Assembly (NCBI RefSeq): GCF_947498015.1
Contig: NZ_CANMIR010000006.1
Location: 186,001 to 250,000, forward strand
DNA: 64,000 nucleotides
Direction: 5' to 3'
Source of the DNA: an uncultured Neptuniibacter sp.
GTDB taxonomy: Bacteria; Pseudomonadota; Gammaproteobacteria; Pseudomonadales; Balneatricaceae
The notes under the pieces are model-generated. The model was not told the DNA's origin and made no database searches. It worked only from the letters and a program-made list of their open reading frames with translations. This document shows positions 36,882 through 46,001 of the stretch, piece by piece (position 1 is the first letter of the stretch; every line of letters begins with the position of its first letter). Both the position numbers and the translations under genes were made by a program.

Positions 36882-37328
36882 ATGGCAAATATTAAAATTC
36901 TGGTAGGGACTGTCTACGGAAACGCATTGGATGTTGCAGAGATGTGTTTTGATCAGCTCATGGATAAAGGTCATCAGGTTAAACTTCTCAGACAGCCTGA
37001 GTTTGATCAGGTGTTCACCGATGATGCTGATGTGCTTTTAGTCTGTACTTCCACTACCGGACAGGGTGAGATACCGGATAGCTTATTGATGTTTTACTGC
37101 CAGTTGCAGGACCGTCAACCAATCCGCCCTGAGCTACGTTATGGCCTGATAACGCTGGGTGATAGCTCCTACGATACCTTTGCGGAGGCGGGGAAATTAA
37201 TTGATAGCCTGTTTTCTCAACTCCAATTCCAGCGCTTGGGTGAGCCTCTGGTGATCGATGCGTGTGAATCGCTGGCCCCCAGAGAGGATGCTCAACCCTG
37301 GATTGAGAGCTGGGAGAGAAACCTCTGA
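36882..37328 (+). CDS. MioC-like flavodoxin
   Basis: The 148-residue protein has a flavodoxin FMN-phosphate loop, VGTVYGNALDVAE, then LLVCTSTTGQGEIPDSL and YGLITLGDSSYDTFAEAGKLID. This is the MioC/short-chain flavodoxin pattern, an electron carrier that supports biotin synthase and other enzymes. The ATG at 36882 gives the family-typical start; a GTG nine bases upstream is also possible. It is convergent with the GGDEF-EAL gene. Confidence 0.87.
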   Translation: MANIKILVGTVYGNALDVAEMCFDQLMDKGHQVKLLRQPEFDQVFTDDADVLLVCTSTTGQGEIPDSLLMFYCQLQDRQPIRPELRYGLITLGDSSYDTFAEAGKLIDSLFSQLQFQRLGEPLVIDACESLAPREDAQPWIESWERNL

Positions 37329-37340
37329 ACGGCAACAAGA

Positions 37341-39980
37341 TTACAGGATCGGTGAAAGCCGGTCTTGTAGAGTCTTGCTAAATTCAGCGGCGTCTACCGG
37401 TTTTCCAAAGAGAAACCCCTGTAGCTGATCACAGCCTTCATGCTCTAAAAATGTTCGCTGTGCAGTAGTTTCCACACCTTCTGCACAGACCGTAAGATCT
37501 AATGTGTGACTCAGAAGAATAACGGCCTTGGTAATGGCTTCATCGTTGGGGTCATCAGGAATATCTCTTACCAGAGAGCGATCAATTTTCACTTTGTTGA
37601 TCGGTAGTCGTTTGAGGTAACTCAGTGATGAGTAACCTGTTCCAAAATCATCCAATGCAAGTCCGACCCCCATCGCTTTTAAGGCCTCAAAAGTGGCCGT
37701 TGCTTCTTTCTCATGCTCCAGCAAAAATGTTTCCAGGATCTCAAGCTCGATCATCTCTGCTGGGACATGATATTTCTCTAGCAGTAGGTGAAGAGTATTA
37801 GGTAGATCCTGCTTCGTTATCTGCTCACTTGCTAGATTGATAGAGAGTCGGAAATTATCCAGCCCCATCTTTCGCCATTCAGCGAGTTGAGCAATGGCTG
37901 TCTCAAGGACCCAGTTGCCGATTTTGAGCATTAAACCGATCTCTTCAGCGATGGGGAGGAACTGTATTGGGGGTATATTGCCCATCACAGGATGTTTCCA
38001 GCGAATGAGTGCTTCTGCACCGATCAGATTGGTGCCGCTGTTATCCATCTGCGGTTGGTAGTGAAGAGATAGGTGATTCTGCTTCAGCGCGTTACGTAAT
38101 TCAGGTTCCAGTTTTATCCACTCTTCTACTGTTTCGGAAAGTTCTGGCTGGAAAAATGCGTAGTTGTTGCGGCCAATATCTTTAGCCTGATTGAGGGCTA
38201 TGTCAGCGTGTTTAGTGAGTGTGTCAATATCTTCGCCATGATCAGGGGCTAAGGCTACTCCGATACTCGCTGTCGTGAAGAAGGTTTTACCGTCCAATTC
38301 AAATGGCTGTTCAAGTGCTGAAACTACCTGATCAGCAATGGAGGCCGCATCGGCTGCATGCTCCTGCGACTCTACCAGAATCGAAAACTCGTCCCCCCCG
38401 ACTCTTGCAATTGTATCCTTATCGCTCAGGGTATTGATCAGGCGTTCAGTTACTTCGATCAATAATTGGTCGCCATAACGGTGCCCCAGGGTATCGTTAA
38501 TATGCTTAAATCGGTCCAGATCAAGGTGCAGCATCACGATTTTTTCGTCATCACTCCGGTGGGTCAAGGCGTGATCAAGACGGGCGCTGAATAGCAGTCG
38601 GTTGGGAAGGTTGGTGAGCGCATCATGATGCGCCAGGTGAGACAGCTTCTCTTCTGATGCTTTGATATTACTGATGTCTGCAATAACACTGACGTAATGG
38701 GTGAGCTCACCGGATTTCGGATCATGAACCGCATTAATATTGGCCCAATGGGGAACCACTTCGCCATTTTTGCGGCGGTTCCAGATCTCGCCCTGCCAAT
38801 GATGTTCCTGATTGAGGGAGTTCCAGATCGATTGGTAAAAATCTTCACTATGCCGTTCCGATTTGAGCAGGGTCGGATAGTTGTTAATCAACTCATCCCG
38901 GGAGTAACCAGTGATATCGACGAAAGCGCGGTTAACATCAATAATCTTATTTCCGCGATCAGCGATCATGATCCCTTCATTGGTACTGGAAAAGGCGATA
39001 CCCGCTAATCTTAATTGTTCGATAGATGATTTTTCTGGCGTAATATCCAGAAACACGCCGTTCCAGCGCGTTATCCCGGTTTTCTCATCAATTTCAGGTG
39101 AGGAGGAGCCTCTTACCCAGTGCAGATCGCCATTTTTATGGTAAATCCGGAACTCATGGCTCCAGGAAACTAGTTGCTGACTCGCATGAATCATTGAAGC
39201 TAATAATCCAGGTTTATCTTCAGGGTGGACCTGCTTCCAGATCAGGTCGAAATCTTTAACGGCGTCATCCGCGGAGATTCCGGTGATTGTCTCGATCCCT
39301 GGACCGATATAGTTGAAGGATTGATTAAGCTCAGCGTCCAGTTGGGATTGGTAGATAACACCGGGGATCGATTTTGTGATGTTTTGTAACAGCAGTTCTT
39401 TATCTTCTATGTATTGTTGTGAACGCTGGCGTTTAAGAATAATGCCGACGATGCTGGCTGCTGCCTCAAGCAGTAATGCGTGAAAGGCGAGAGGTGTGCG
39501 AGGTTTGAAGCTGGAGATAGCGATAGTACCGGCGATCTCCTGTGAGTCTATTTTGACCGGGTAGGACCAGCAGGCTCGAATCCCCAACTGAGTGGCTAGG
39601 CCTCTCAGTTGATCCCAACGGTTATCAGAACCCGTCTCTACAACATAGACAGGTGAGCCGAGAAAGACTGATGTGCCGCAAGAACCCGCTCCAACCCCAG
39701 GTATCAAACCATTAAGTGTCGCTGCCGCTTCAGCTGGTACGCTGGGAGCGCAGGCAAGATTCAGATGCTGTTGTGCCTGATCAAGTAACATAATGGTGAC
39801 AACACAATCAGGAATAGCATGTTCTATATAGCGACAGATTTGATCAAAAAGTTGATCGGCATCCGTATCTTGAGTGACCTTTTCAAGCACCCGGTTCTGA
39901 AGCGATAAGATTTTATTCAGCTCTGCAGAACTGGGGGTGCCTTCAATAATAGGGTTTTGCGTAATCGCTCGGCTATTCAT
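37341..39980 (-). CDS. GAF-PAS-PAS-GGDEF-EAL cyclic-di-GMP enzyme
   Basis: The 879-residue cytoplasmic protein reads in order: GAF (about 20-175), two PAS/PAC units (about 195-425, including GVFLDITPE and VSVIADISNIKAS), GGDEF (about 430-600) and EAL (about 615-865). The GGDEF motif is intact (RVGGDEFSILVES), and so is EAL (GAEALIRWKHP), with LDDFGTGYSSLSYLKRLPINKVKIDRS. Either cyclase or phosphodiesterase activity could dominate. I use the ATG at 39980; the open frame reaches 40271 but overlaps the alkB region and has no family match. It follows alkB by about 100 bp. Confidence 0.9.
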   Translation of the reverse strand: MNSRAITQNPIIEGTPSSAELNKILSLQNRVLEKVTQDTDADQLFDQICRYIEHAIPDCVVTIMLLDQAQQHLNLACAPSVPAEAAATLNGLIPGVGAGSCGTSVFLGSPVYVVETGSDNRWDQLRGLATQLGIRACWSYPVKIDSQEIAGTIAISSFKPRTPLAFHALLLEAAASIVGIILKRQRSQQYIEDKELLLQNITKSIPGVIYQSQLDAELNQSFNYIGPGIETITGISADDAVKDFDLIWKQVHPEDKPGLLASMIHASQQLVSWSHEFRIYHKNGDLHWVRGSSSPEIDEKTGITRWNGVFLDITPEKSSIEQLRLAGIAFSSTNEGIMIADRGNKIIDVNRAFVDITGYSRDELINNYPTLLKSERHSEDFYQSIWNSLNQEHHWQGEIWNRRKNGEVVPHWANINAVHDPKSGELTHYVSVIADISNIKASEEKLSHLAHHDALTNLPNRLLFSARLDHALTHRSDDEKIVMLHLDLDRFKHINDTLGHRYGDQLLIEVTERLINTLSDKDTIARVGGDEFSILVESQEHAADAASIADQVVSALEQPFELDGKTFFTTASIGVALAPDHGEDIDTLTKHADIALNQAKDIGRNNYAFFQPELSETVEEWIKLEPELRNALKQNHLSLHYQPQMDNSGTNLIGAEALIRWKHPVMGNIPPIQFLPIAEEIGLMLKIGNWVLETAIAQLAEWRKMGLDNFRLSINLASEQITKQDLPNTLHLLLEKYHVPAEMIELEILETFLLEHEKEATATFEALKAMGVGLALDDFGTGYSSLSYLKRLPINKVKIDRSLVRDIPDDPNDEAITKAVILLSHTLDLTVCAEGVETTAQRTFLEHEGCDQLQGFLFGKPVDAAEFSKTLQDRLSPIL

Positions 39981-40086
39981 ATAACGTGTCTTAATTATTT
40001 TTATATCGACTTTAACTGCTTCGCAAATTATACCTGAGGTTAAGGTTTTAAGTGGAACTCTTAACCGGAAAATATTGACGAAGGTC

Positions 40087-40662
40087 CTAAATCTGAATTT
40101 TTCTGAAAGTAAGATTAATACGCGCAGTAACCGGTTTCTTTGTTTTGGGCAGGCTGTGCTGACATTGATTTTGGAAAGAGGGGCCCATCCATAGTAACGC
40201 ACCGGAGTTGAGCTGAAGTTCATAGCGTTCTCTGTCCCGGGTGCGCATAAGGAAGCGTCGCTGGGCTCCAAGAGAGATACTTGCGATCACCGGGTTACTT
40301 CCAAGTTCTGGCTCATCATCCCGGTGCCAGCCCATACTGTCATGACCATCCCGGTAAAGATTCAATAAAACGGCATTAAACTGAACCTCAGTTTTGTGGA
40401 GTAGCCGATCCCTTATCTCGGCCACGGCAGGGTGCCAGTCGATCGCACTCAGGCTCAAACCTGAATAACGGTAATCAAGTCCTGCCTCCCCCATGAATGC
40501 CTGTAGACGTGGGATAGATATACTCCGGCCAAAGAGTTGTATCTGATCCTGCTGCCAGGGAATCTCCTCGTAGAGTTGCCTGAAATAGCTAGCAGCCGTT
40601 TCAACCGGGATGAAGTCTTCATCAAGCCAACCATCCAACTGAGTAGAAGGCAGAGGCTGCAT
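40087..40662 (-). CDS. alkB: AlkB-like Fe(II)/2-oxoglutarate dioxygenase
   Basis: The protein has the metal motif WHRDDEPELG, the second histidine in QHSLPKTK, and the 2-oxoglutarate-binding arginines in RINLTFRK. It is the single-domain AlkB type (about 190 residues), which removes methyl lesions such as 1-meA and 3-meC from nucleic acids. The ATG at 40662 sits 1 nt after the stop of the PRPP-synthetase-like gene; an ATG at 40686 would overlap it by 23 nt. This close spacing suggests one operon with the two upstream nucleotide genes. Confidence 0.85.
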   Translation of the reverse strand: MQPLPSTQLDGWLDEDFIPVETAASYFRQLYEEIPWQQDQIQLFGRSISIPRLQAFMGEAGLDYRYSGLSLSAIDWHPAVAEIRDRLLHKTEVQFNAVLLNLYRDGHDSMGWHRDDEPELGSNPVIASISLGAQRRFLMRTRDRERYELQLNSGALLWMGPSFQNQCQHSLPKTKKPVTARINLTFRKIQI

Positions 40663-40663
40663 C

Positions 40664-41542
40664 TCAGATAAACTCTCTGGCTGCATCTGAGAGTGTGCTA
40701 CAGATATCTATCTGATTGGATAGGTGAGGAATGCTGTTGCAGGTAATCACCTCTGCTTGCATCGAGAGCTGTGAGTATGCCTCATCAGAGAAAAGCCCAT
40801 GAACACCGATACAGACTGCTGTTTGTGGAACTGAACTTTTAAGGTGGGTGACTGTTTCCTGCATGGTGCGTCCACTGGAGATGATATCGTCTACCAGTAC
40901 CGGAGTATGATTTTGCCAACGCTCCACCTCTGGGAGAGATACCTCGACATCATAATCTCCCCGGCGAATTTTTGAGAGTACCTGGAAAGGCGCATCGGCC
41001 AGTGATGCCACATGGGATACCCACTGTTCGCTTTCACTGTCTGGCCCGATTAAAAGCGGTTTTTGAATCGTATTTTTAATCCACTCAGCGATCTTCGGAG
41101 CCGCATGGCACACTCTGCTTTGCAGGGAATAGATCTCATCAAGCGAGTGGTAACGATGAAGATGCGGATCCAGAGTGACCAGCCAGTCCAGTTGTTCTGA
41201 GAGGAGTTTGGCAAATGGGCGGGATGAGATACATTCCCCTGGCTGAAAGCGTTTATCCTGACGCATATAAGCCAAGTAGGGGGTGATCAACCCAATTTTT
41301 TTTGCGCCAAGCTCACGTAATGTAGAAGCAAGAAAGATCAATTTGAGCAGTTTGTCATCAGGCTGGAATAGATTGCAAAAAATGATGACCGAACGGTTAC
41401 GGCAATCAGTATCTACTCTAAGGTAGCTTTCACCATCGGGGAACTGTCGCATATTGAGTTTGCCGATCTCAGCACCCAGCTGTTGGCTGAGGTTTTTAGC
41501 AAGACCCGGATCGGATTCAATCGTAAAGAAGAGCGGTTGCAT
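40664..41542 (-). CDS. Ribose-phosphate pyrophosphokinase paralogue
   Basis: The 292-residue protein has PRPP-synthetase features: the N-terminal MRQFPDGESYLRV, the catalytic-type YLAYMRQDKRFQPGE, SKIRRGDYDVEV and the PRPP loop VLVDDIISSGRTM. It is more divergent than the housekeeping Prs, which normally lies elsewhere. Its ATG overlaps the stop of the phosphorylase gene (TGATG) with GAGGTG upstream, so it is translationally coupled to it. The pairing suggests that PRPP or a ribose phosphate passes between the two enzymes. Actual substrates are untested. Confidence 0.8.
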   Translation of the reverse strand: MQPLFFTIESDPGLAKNLSQQLGAEIGKLNMRQFPDGESYLRVDTDCRNRSVIIFCNLFQPDDKLLKLIFLASTLRELGAKKIGLITPYLAYMRQDKRFQPGECISSRPFAKLLSEQLDWLVTLDPHLHRYHSLDEIYSLQSRVCHAAPKIAEWIKNTIQKPLLIGPDSESEQWVSHVASLADAPFQVLSKIRRGDYDVEVSLPEVERWQNHTPVLVDDIISSGRTMQETVTHLKSSVPQTAVCIGVHGLFSDEAYSQLSMQAEVITCNSIPHLSNQIDICSTLSDAAREFI

Positions 41543-43068
41543 CACACCACCTCGCATGTCGTAATTTCGATAATTCCCTGATGATCTTCAAGGTATTCGA
41601 CGGCATAGCTGAGCTCACCAGAGCTCTCAGCATGTATCGTGAGAAGAGGCTGATTAGGTTTCACTGAATCACCAATTTTACAGTGCATATCTACACCGGC
41701 TGCCAGATCTGCAGGTGCTCCAGCTAACTTCGCCACTTTGGCTAGTTGACGATTATTGATGCGGTTCACTCTGCCAGAGGTATGGGCAATCAGTTCATAT
41801 CGATAAGGTGCAATGGGGGGCTCCTTGAGCGCTCCTTGTGTTTGGCAGATGGATTGGAACTTATCCCAAGCTGCGCCTGAGTCCAGCAGCTCAAGAGCCT
41901 GGTTATAGCCTTCACCGGGAGGGACCTCGTTCACCATCTCTAGCATGGCGCCTGCCACTTCAGCAGCTCTTTGTCTGAGATCCATCGGCTGATCGGAATG
42001 ATTTTTTAATACAGATAAAATATCACGCGCTTCTAGCGCAGGGCCGATGCCGCGACCTACAGGTTGGGAACCGTCTGTAAACATTGTGGTTATTTTTAAG
42101 CCCAGGGTATCCGCTACCGCCTGAAAATTAGTAGCAAGGGCTTCAGCGGCTGCCTGGCTCCGCACTTTGGCAGTCGGACCTACAGGAATATCAATGACAA
42201 CATGAGTTGCTCCGGCGGCGATTTTTTTAGAGAGAACCGACGCAATCAACTGACCTTCACTATCGATATCCAATGCTCTTTCCACCTGAATCAGCAGATC
42301 ATCCGAAGGGGAGAGGCGAACAGCGCCTCCCCATGCGAGACAGCCACCCTCCTGCTCAACGACCTGACGCATCTGTTGAAGGCTGAGGCTAACATTGGTC
42401 AAAGTCTCCATGGTATCGGCAGTACCTGCGGGTGAAGTGATCGCCCGGGAAGAGGTTTTCGGCATTGTTAATCCGGAAGCGGCTAATATGGAGACTAATA
42501 TGGGAGTGGTTCTGTTGCCCGGAAGTCCACCCACGCAGTGCTTATCGACCACCATGGGTAACCCCCATTCAATCTGGCTGCCGGAATTAACCATCGCTCT
42601 GGTGAGATCGGTAATTTCACGGATATTTAGTTTGTCATCACCGCAAGCCGTGATAAAGGCGGCCAGATGAACATCTGCATAGCGTCCTGCAACGATATCA
42701 TCAATGATCTCCTGAAGCTGTTCCGCTTGTAGTTCGTTGCCATACACCTTGGAGCGGATATATGAAAGAGACTGCACAGGCTTGGGGTGTGAAAGCCACA
42801 CCGATGTTCCTGGTTTTAGCCCCATCCGTTTCCAGGCTGATTCGGAGAAACCGATCTCGCCAGGCATCAACAATTCACCTGTCACCATATGCAGGGTAGC
42901 GATCAGGTGGCGCTGTTCTGTTCTGACTAAGACGCGAGAGAGAGCAGAGAAACCCTCAGACCGACAAACTGGACTATCCTGTCGTAAGTAGATGGTGAGT
43001 TCTTGATGGGTATCTAGCCCTAAACGGCACGCGCTCAGGGGAGTCATTCGCTCGAGTGTGTAATTCAT
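41542..43068 (-). CDS. AMP-phosphorylase-like nucleoside phosphorylase (DeoA superfamily)
   Basis: The 508-residue protein is longer than bacterial thymidine phosphorylases (about 440) because of an N-terminal domain of about 85 residues. The signature VDKHCVGGLPGNRTTPILVS, followed by SSRAITSPAGTADTME, matches archaeal AMP phosphorylases, which convert nucleoside monophosphates and phosphate to base and ribose-1,5-bisphosphate, rather than DeoA. The start at 43068 has GGGAG 7 nt upstream. It heads the minus-strand unit with the PRPP-synthetase paralogue and alkB. Databases often call it putative thymidine phosphorylase. Confidence 0.82.
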   Translation of the reverse strand: MNYTLERMTPLSACRLGLDTHQELTIYLRQDSPVCRSEGFSALSRVLVRTEQRHLIATLHMVTGELLMPGEIGFSESAWKRMGLKPGTSVWLSHPKPVQSLSYIRSKVYGNELQAEQLQEIIDDIVAGRYADVHLAAFITACGDDKLNIREITDLTRAMVNSGSQIEWGLPMVVDKHCVGGLPGNRTTPILVSILAASGLTMPKTSSRAITSPAGTADTMETLTNVSLSLQQMRQVVEQEGGCLAWGGAVRLSPSDDLLIQVERALDIDSEGQLIASVLSKKIAAGATHVVIDIPVGPTAKVRSQAAAEALATNFQAVADTLGLKITTMFTDGSQPVGRGIGPALEARDILSVLKNHSDQPMDLRQRAAEVAGAMLEMVNEVPPGEGYNQALELLDSGAAWDKFQSICQTQGALKEPPIAPYRYELIAHTSGRVNRINNRQLAKVAKLAGAPADLAAGVDMHCKIGDSVKPNQPLLTIHAESSGELSYAVEYLEDHQGIIEITTCEVV

Positions 43069-43157
43069 GCCTAATCTCCCTTCCAGTGATAAGTATATGA
43101 AGGATTGGCAAAGGGGAAAACTATTCTGTATCAACTCATTAGGAGCGACGGGAGAAA

Positions 43158-43526
43158 ATGATGCCAGAAACACCACTGTTGGTTGAAGAAGCATGCGAAG
43201 CGTGCCGCGCTGACTCAGTAACATTAGATCTTCCTGAGATCGAAAAGCTTTGCCGACAGATTCCCTGTTGGTCAGTGGTCAAAAGTGACGGGGGCCAGCA
43301 GCTGGTTCGTGAGTTCCGCTTTAAGGACTTTTCCCAGGCGCTGATGTTTACCAATCTGATAGGGGAGATGGCTGAAAAACAGAACCATCATCCAGATATT
43401 CTGACTCGTTGGGGGGCAGTCGAACTGATTTGGTATACCCATCGGATCAGTGGATTACACCGGAATGATTTTCGCTGTGCTGCCCGTTGTGATCAGCTCT
43501 ATTCATCGATTCCAAACACAAGTTAA
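43158..43526 (+). CDS. phhB: Pterin-4a-carbinolamine dehydratase
   Basis: The protein contains the family motif AEKQNHHPDI, with active-site histidines, then VELIWYTHRISGLHRNDFRCA. PhhB recycles 4a-hydroxytetrahydrobiopterin produced by phenylalanine hydroxylase; no phhA is nearby, and members also moonlight as transcription co-factors. Two adjacent ATGs (43158, 43161) follow GGGAG. It diverges from the phosphorylase operon and precedes purU by about 48 bp. Length is 122 residues, normal. Confidence 0.9.
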   Translation: MMPETPLLVEEACEACRADSVTLDLPEIEKLCRQIPCWSVVKSDGGQQLVREFRFKDFSQALMFTNLIGEMAEKQNHHPDILTRWGAVELIWYTHRISGLHRNDFRCAARCDQLYSSIPNTS

Positions 43527-43574
43527 CTGCTGCTAGAATAGGCTTTCGAATTTTCGCAGTGGAGTTTTGGCTAA

Positions 43575-44429
43575 ATGGAACGTAGATTCAGGTTGGTTTT
43601 GGCATGCCCTGATCGTGTGGGTATTGTGGCGATGGTAAGTAATTTTATTTCTAGCCACGGTGGTTCGATTTCAGATGCAAACCAGCATACAGATACTACG
43701 ACCGGCTGGTTCTTCATGCGGGTTGAAATTAATGCAGCGACACTGCCTTTCTCACTGGAAGAGCTGAAAGAGGCTTTTGCCCCGATTGCGCAATCGTTCA
43801 ATATGGATTGGGATATCAGCGATTCCGGCACACCTAAGCGTGTGATCCTGATGGCCAGCAGAGGGGCGCACTGCCTGGCGGATCTCCTCTATCGATATCA
43901 TGAAGGTGAACTGGATTGTGAAATCCCCTGTGTGATCTCGAATCATGATGATCTGCGTAGCATGGTCGAATGGCATAACATCCCATATTTCCATGTCCCT
44001 GTTGATAAAGACGATAAACAACCTCATTTTGATGAGGTCAGTCGCCTGATCAGGGAGCATAAGGCTGATACGGTGGTTCTGGCGCGCTATATGCAAATTC
44101 TGCCATCAGATATCTGTGCAGAGTATGCGCATCGAATCATCAATATTCACCACAGTTTCCTGCCCTCATTTGCGGGGGCCAAGCCCTATCACCAGGCACA
44201 TGAACGTGGAGTAAAACTGATCGGTGCAACCTGTCACTATGTGACTGAAGATCTCGATGCCGGACCGATTATCGATCAGGATGTTATTCGGATCAGTCAT
44301 CGTGATATGCCCGAAGATATGGTTCGACTGGGGCGCGATGTTGAAAAAACAGTTTTGTCTCGTGGTTTGCGCTGGCATCTCGAAGATAAAATTTTGGTAC
44401 AGGGCAATAAAACGGTCGTTTTCAATTAA
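43575..44429 (+). CDS. purU: Formyltetrahydrofolate deformylase
   Basis: PurU hydrolyses 10-formyl-THF to formate and THF, balancing one-carbon pools. The 284-residue protein has an N-terminal ACT domain (FRLVLACPDRVGIVAMVSNFISSHGGSI, about 4-31) and a formyltransferase-type catalytic domain with INIHHSFLPSFAGAKPYHQAHERG and GATCHYVTEDLDAGPIIDQD. Both domains are complete. GGAG precedes the ATG. Confidence 0.95.
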   Translation: MERRFRLVLACPDRVGIVAMVSNFISSHGGSISDANQHTDTTTGWFFMRVEINAATLPFSLEELKEAFAPIAQSFNMDWDISDSGTPKRVILMASRGAHCLADLLYRYHEGELDCEIPCVISNHDDLRSMVEWHNIPYFHVPVDKDDKQPHFDEVSRLIREHKADTVVLARYMQILPSDICAEYAHRIINIHHSFLPSFAGAKPYHQAHERGVKLIGATCHYVTEDLDAGPIIDQDVIRISHRDMPEDMVRLGRDVEKTVLSRGLRWHLEDKILVQGNKTVVFN

Positions 44430-44563
44430 GCTAAGTGAATGCGCTTGCGGGAAAGTGCGGAAGGGTGTAAAGATAGAATCGTCACAGGAGCTGTTAACGA
44501 TTTTCTTTGGGCTCCGGTATTTAGTTGTCAGGTAGGGTGCCTACCGGCCATGGAGGAAGGGTA

Positions 44564-44971
44564 ATGTTAAGATCCGTAAAAGCTCAGGACTATATGTGTG
44601 AAGACCTGATCACTTTTTCACCAGAAACAGATCTTTTTGATGCGATTAATCAGCTGTTGGAATACCGAATTACAGGTGCCCCAGTGGTTGACGGTAGTGG
44701 CAACCTGGTTGGTCTTATGTCCGAAGTAGACTGTTTGAAGGCCATTTTGACACTGACCTACCATGAGGAAGAGATGGGAGGCCTTGTCGGTACCTATATG
44801 TCTGAAGAGGTGTACACCATCAGTCATGATGCCGATATTATCAAAGTGGCAGAAGAGTTTATAAATAATAAGCGTCGTCGTTTACCGGTCGTAAAAGATG
44901 GTAAACTGATCGGCCAGATCAGTCGTCGAGATGTACTGCGAGCGGTAGAGCGTTTCGCACAAGATGGTTGA
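44564..44971 (+). CDS. Tandem CBS-domain protein
   Basis: The 135-residue protein consists of two CBS motifs (about 8-65: YMCEDLITFSPETDLFDAINQLLEYRITGAPVVD; about 75-130: MSEEVYTISHDADIIKVAEEFINNKRRRLPVVKDGKLIGQISRRDVLRA). CBS pairs bind adenosine nucleotides and report energy status. The ATG at 44564 follows GGAGGAAGGG, a strong ribosome site; the longer open frame from 44525 is rejected. No effector domain is fused, so it may act on a partner. A terminator follows. Confidence 0.88.
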   Translation: MLRSVKAQDYMCEDLITFSPETDLFDAINQLLEYRITGAPVVDGSGNLVGLMSEVDCLKAILTLTYHEEEMGGLVGTYMSEEVYTISHDADIIKVAEEFINNKRRRLPVVKDGKLIGQISRRDVLRAVERFAQDG

Positions 44972-44988
44972 TCGCCGCATTTTTTTCA

Positions 44989-45016
44989 AAGCCGCGGCTA
45001 AGTCTGCGGCTTTTTT
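44989..45016 (+). terminator. Terminator after the CBS gene
   Basis: AAGCCGC/GCGGCTT stem with a loop of about 10 nt, then a run of T to 45016. Confidence 0.8.
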
Positions 45017-45071
45017 GTTTCTAAGGTGCTCTTCTAAGAGTGTCCACCGTATTTAGGTGCTTGATCACTAC

Positions 45072-46001
45072 ATGAGTTATTCATTTCCAGAAAGTCCGAT
45101 ACTGCTTTACCCCTCACTGGCAAAACGTTTGGGGGTTGAAGCTGCAGTATTGTTAACCCTCTATCATAAGCGTTTTGAGCGGGTGGCCGGGTTTGGCAGT
45201 GATGAGCAGCCGGAGCTGATCTTTTCCAGAGAGCAGTGGTTGTCACTGGGGCAGTTTTGGGATGAGGAACAACTGGCGCAGCTGACCAATCTGCTGGTGG
45301 GTGAAGGGATGATTGATGCAGCATTTGCATCGGATGGTCGAGTACGGATTATTATGCTCGCTCCCGACTCTGAGAGTGATGATCTGCCTGTTGCTGACGC
45401 TGACGTTGAGATTGTGGCGCGACTGCCTGTTGTTGAAGTGCTTCCTGAGCGGGTTGTCCCGCCCTCTGATGTGCTAAATCATACGGCGCCTGAGGTACAG
45501 GATACACCCTACTACCCTGATCCCCCTGTTAGTCAGCCTCAATCGACTTATAACTCTAACCCGGGGCCAGCGCCTACTTTTGGGGGCAGTATCGGGTGGG
45601 CGAAAAAGAATCGTCAGGGCGATGAGCTTCAGGCACTCTTCCAGCAGCATGAAAAACGTAATAAACAGTTACATGCAATGGAGCTGGGGTGGCAGCCATC
45701 GGAAAACTTTTTTGCGTTGCTACCACGGCACAATATCGCTCCTCAATTTGCGATATCCTGTCTGGATGAGTTTGTGCTTTACTGGTTAGATAAAGATCGT
45801 AAAGAAACCAACTGGGATCAAAAATTTCTGGGTTGGGTCAAACGCGAGTGGGTGAAGAAACAAACCCAGGATGGGCGCCAACAGCGTATTAATAACGAAC
45901 AGAAAGCAGGCTTTAACCATGAAAACCCCCGCAGAGATACTCGCGAAAAACGAAAACGGGTTACCGCAGCCATCATGGACATCAAAGACACAGACTGGTG
46001 A
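45072..46001 (+). CDS. DnaT-like primosomal protein
   Basis: The N-terminal part (about 1-90) is a winged-helix-like domain (LAKRLGVEAAVLLTLYHKRF), followed by a Pro-rich linker. The C-terminal part (about 195-260: LGWQPSENFFALLPRHNIAPQFAISCLDEFVLYWLDKDRKETNWDQKFLGWVKREW) resembles the DnaT ssDNA-binding domain of E. coli, and a basic tail follows. DnaT helps PriA/PriB load DnaB at stalled forks. At about 309 residues it is longer than E. coli DnaT (179). A GTG at 45057 is an alternative start; neither has a strong ribosome site. Confidence 0.7.
   Translation: MSYSFPESPILLYPSLAKRLGVEAAVLLTLYHKRFERVAGFGSDEQPELIFSREQWLSLGQFWDEEQLAQLTNLLVGEGMIDAAFASDGRVRIIMLAPDSESDDLPVADADVEIVARLPVVEVLPERVVPPSDVLNHTAPEVQDTPYYPDPPVSQPQSTYNSNPGPAPTFGGSIGWAKKNRQGDELQALFQQHEKRNKQLHAMELGWQPSENFFALLPRHNIAPQFAISCLDEFVLYWLDKDRKETNWDQKFLGWVKREWVKKQTQDGRQQRINNEQKAGFNHENPRRDTREKRKRVTAAIMDIKDTDW

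Noticed and set aside
38911..39144. Small frames on the + strand over the GGDEF-EAL gene
   Set aside because: All overlap the large minus-strand gene in non-coding frames and lack ribosome sites.
41542..43068. Plain thymidine phosphorylase DeoA
   Set aside because: The GGLPGNRTT signature and the extra N-terminal domain fit AMP-phosphorylase-type proteins better.
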